A stretch of 5,775 nt of DNA, from NCBI GenBank assembly GCA_902363595.1, contig CABJAP010000035.1, positions 1-5,775 of the forward strand. The letters are read 5' to 3'. Each line of letters starts with the position of its first letter. The first letter of the stretch is position 1. The translations under genes were made by a program, and so were the position numbers. This document shows positions 5,672 to 5,775 of the stretch, in pieces. Origin of the DNA: Clostridia bacterium. GTDB lineage: Bacteria > Bacillota > Clostridia > Peptostreptococcales > Anaerovoracaceae. Under the pieces are notes generated by a model. It saw only the letters and a program-made list of their open reading frames with translations, was not told where the DNA came from and searched no databases.

Positions 5672-5775
5672 ATGAATGGAATCGATTATGCGAACAACGC
5701 ACTCCAAGCCCTATTTGGCGGCTTAGAGGTCAAAACAGAAGGTATTTGGAATTATGTCAAGCTACCCAACGGCTT
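5672..5775 (+). CDS. Start of a second small tail-tip protein, cut by the window edge
   Basis: An open frame of 34 complete codons runs off the right edge. It begins MNGIDYANNALQALFGGL and continues to GIWNYVKLPNG. The N-terminus resembles that of the gene before it (NGI, acidic residue, N, LQ, F in the same spacing), which suggests related proteins or a shared attachment peptide. The GIW-x-Y-x-K stretch resembles the start of a beta-rich tip domain that is widespread in tail fibres (GIWTYRKW-type). It is preceded by a good ribosome binding site and separated from the preceding gene by 45 bases. Length and final domain content cannot be judged here. Confidence 0.6.
   Translation, partial: MNGIDYANNALQALFGGLEVKTEGIWNYVKLPNG

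Overview
The window is a stretch of the tail and baseplate module of a contractile-tailed (myovirus-type) phage, prophage or phage-tail-like bacteriocin from a Gram-positive host. All genes are on the + strand. The gene order matches the PBSX/XkdP-Q-R-S-T-U block of Bacillus and clostridial prophages. Near-consensus purine-rich ribosome binding sites before most genes and the family types point to Bacillota. The mixed codon use (many GCG, ACG, CTG and ATC codons, GC near 50% where I counted) fits a mid-GC member such as a gut Clostridia lineage, but the exact host cannot be fixed from the sequence.

Layout. 1-630: XkdP-like LysM protein, open at the left edge. 642-2213: XkdQ-like baseplate hub protein with a complete M23 metallopeptidase domain fused to its N-terminus through a Ser/Gly-rich linker. 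2206-2466: XkdR-like DUF2577 protein. 2466-2885: XkdS-like DUF2634 (gp25-type) baseplate wedge protein. 2878-3978: XkdT-like baseplate J protein. 3968-4519: XkdU-like DUF2313 protein. 4512-5153: short tail fibre. 5207-5626: small, probably tail-tip-associated protein. 5672 to the right edge: start of another small tail protein. From the hub gene to the fibre gene, successive coding regions overlap by 1 to 11 bases, so they are almost certainly one translationally coupled operon. After the fibre gene the style changes: spacers of about 50 bases appear and the genes become small and look like exchangeable tip cassettes.

How the parts work together. The XkdP-like and XkdQ-like proteins should form the adaptor and hub at the end of the tail tube. 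XkdR/S/T/U-like proteins should build the baseplate around the hub, and the fibre and small proteins should give host recognition. The M23 domain on the hub would cut peptidoglycan at the site of injection. This domain fusion, with its different codon style, is the most notable item. The shared N-terminal motif of the last two small proteins is the second. I found no RNA gene, CRISPR array, insertion sequence, integrase or clearly novel defence system, and no stretch over 300 bases without a gene.
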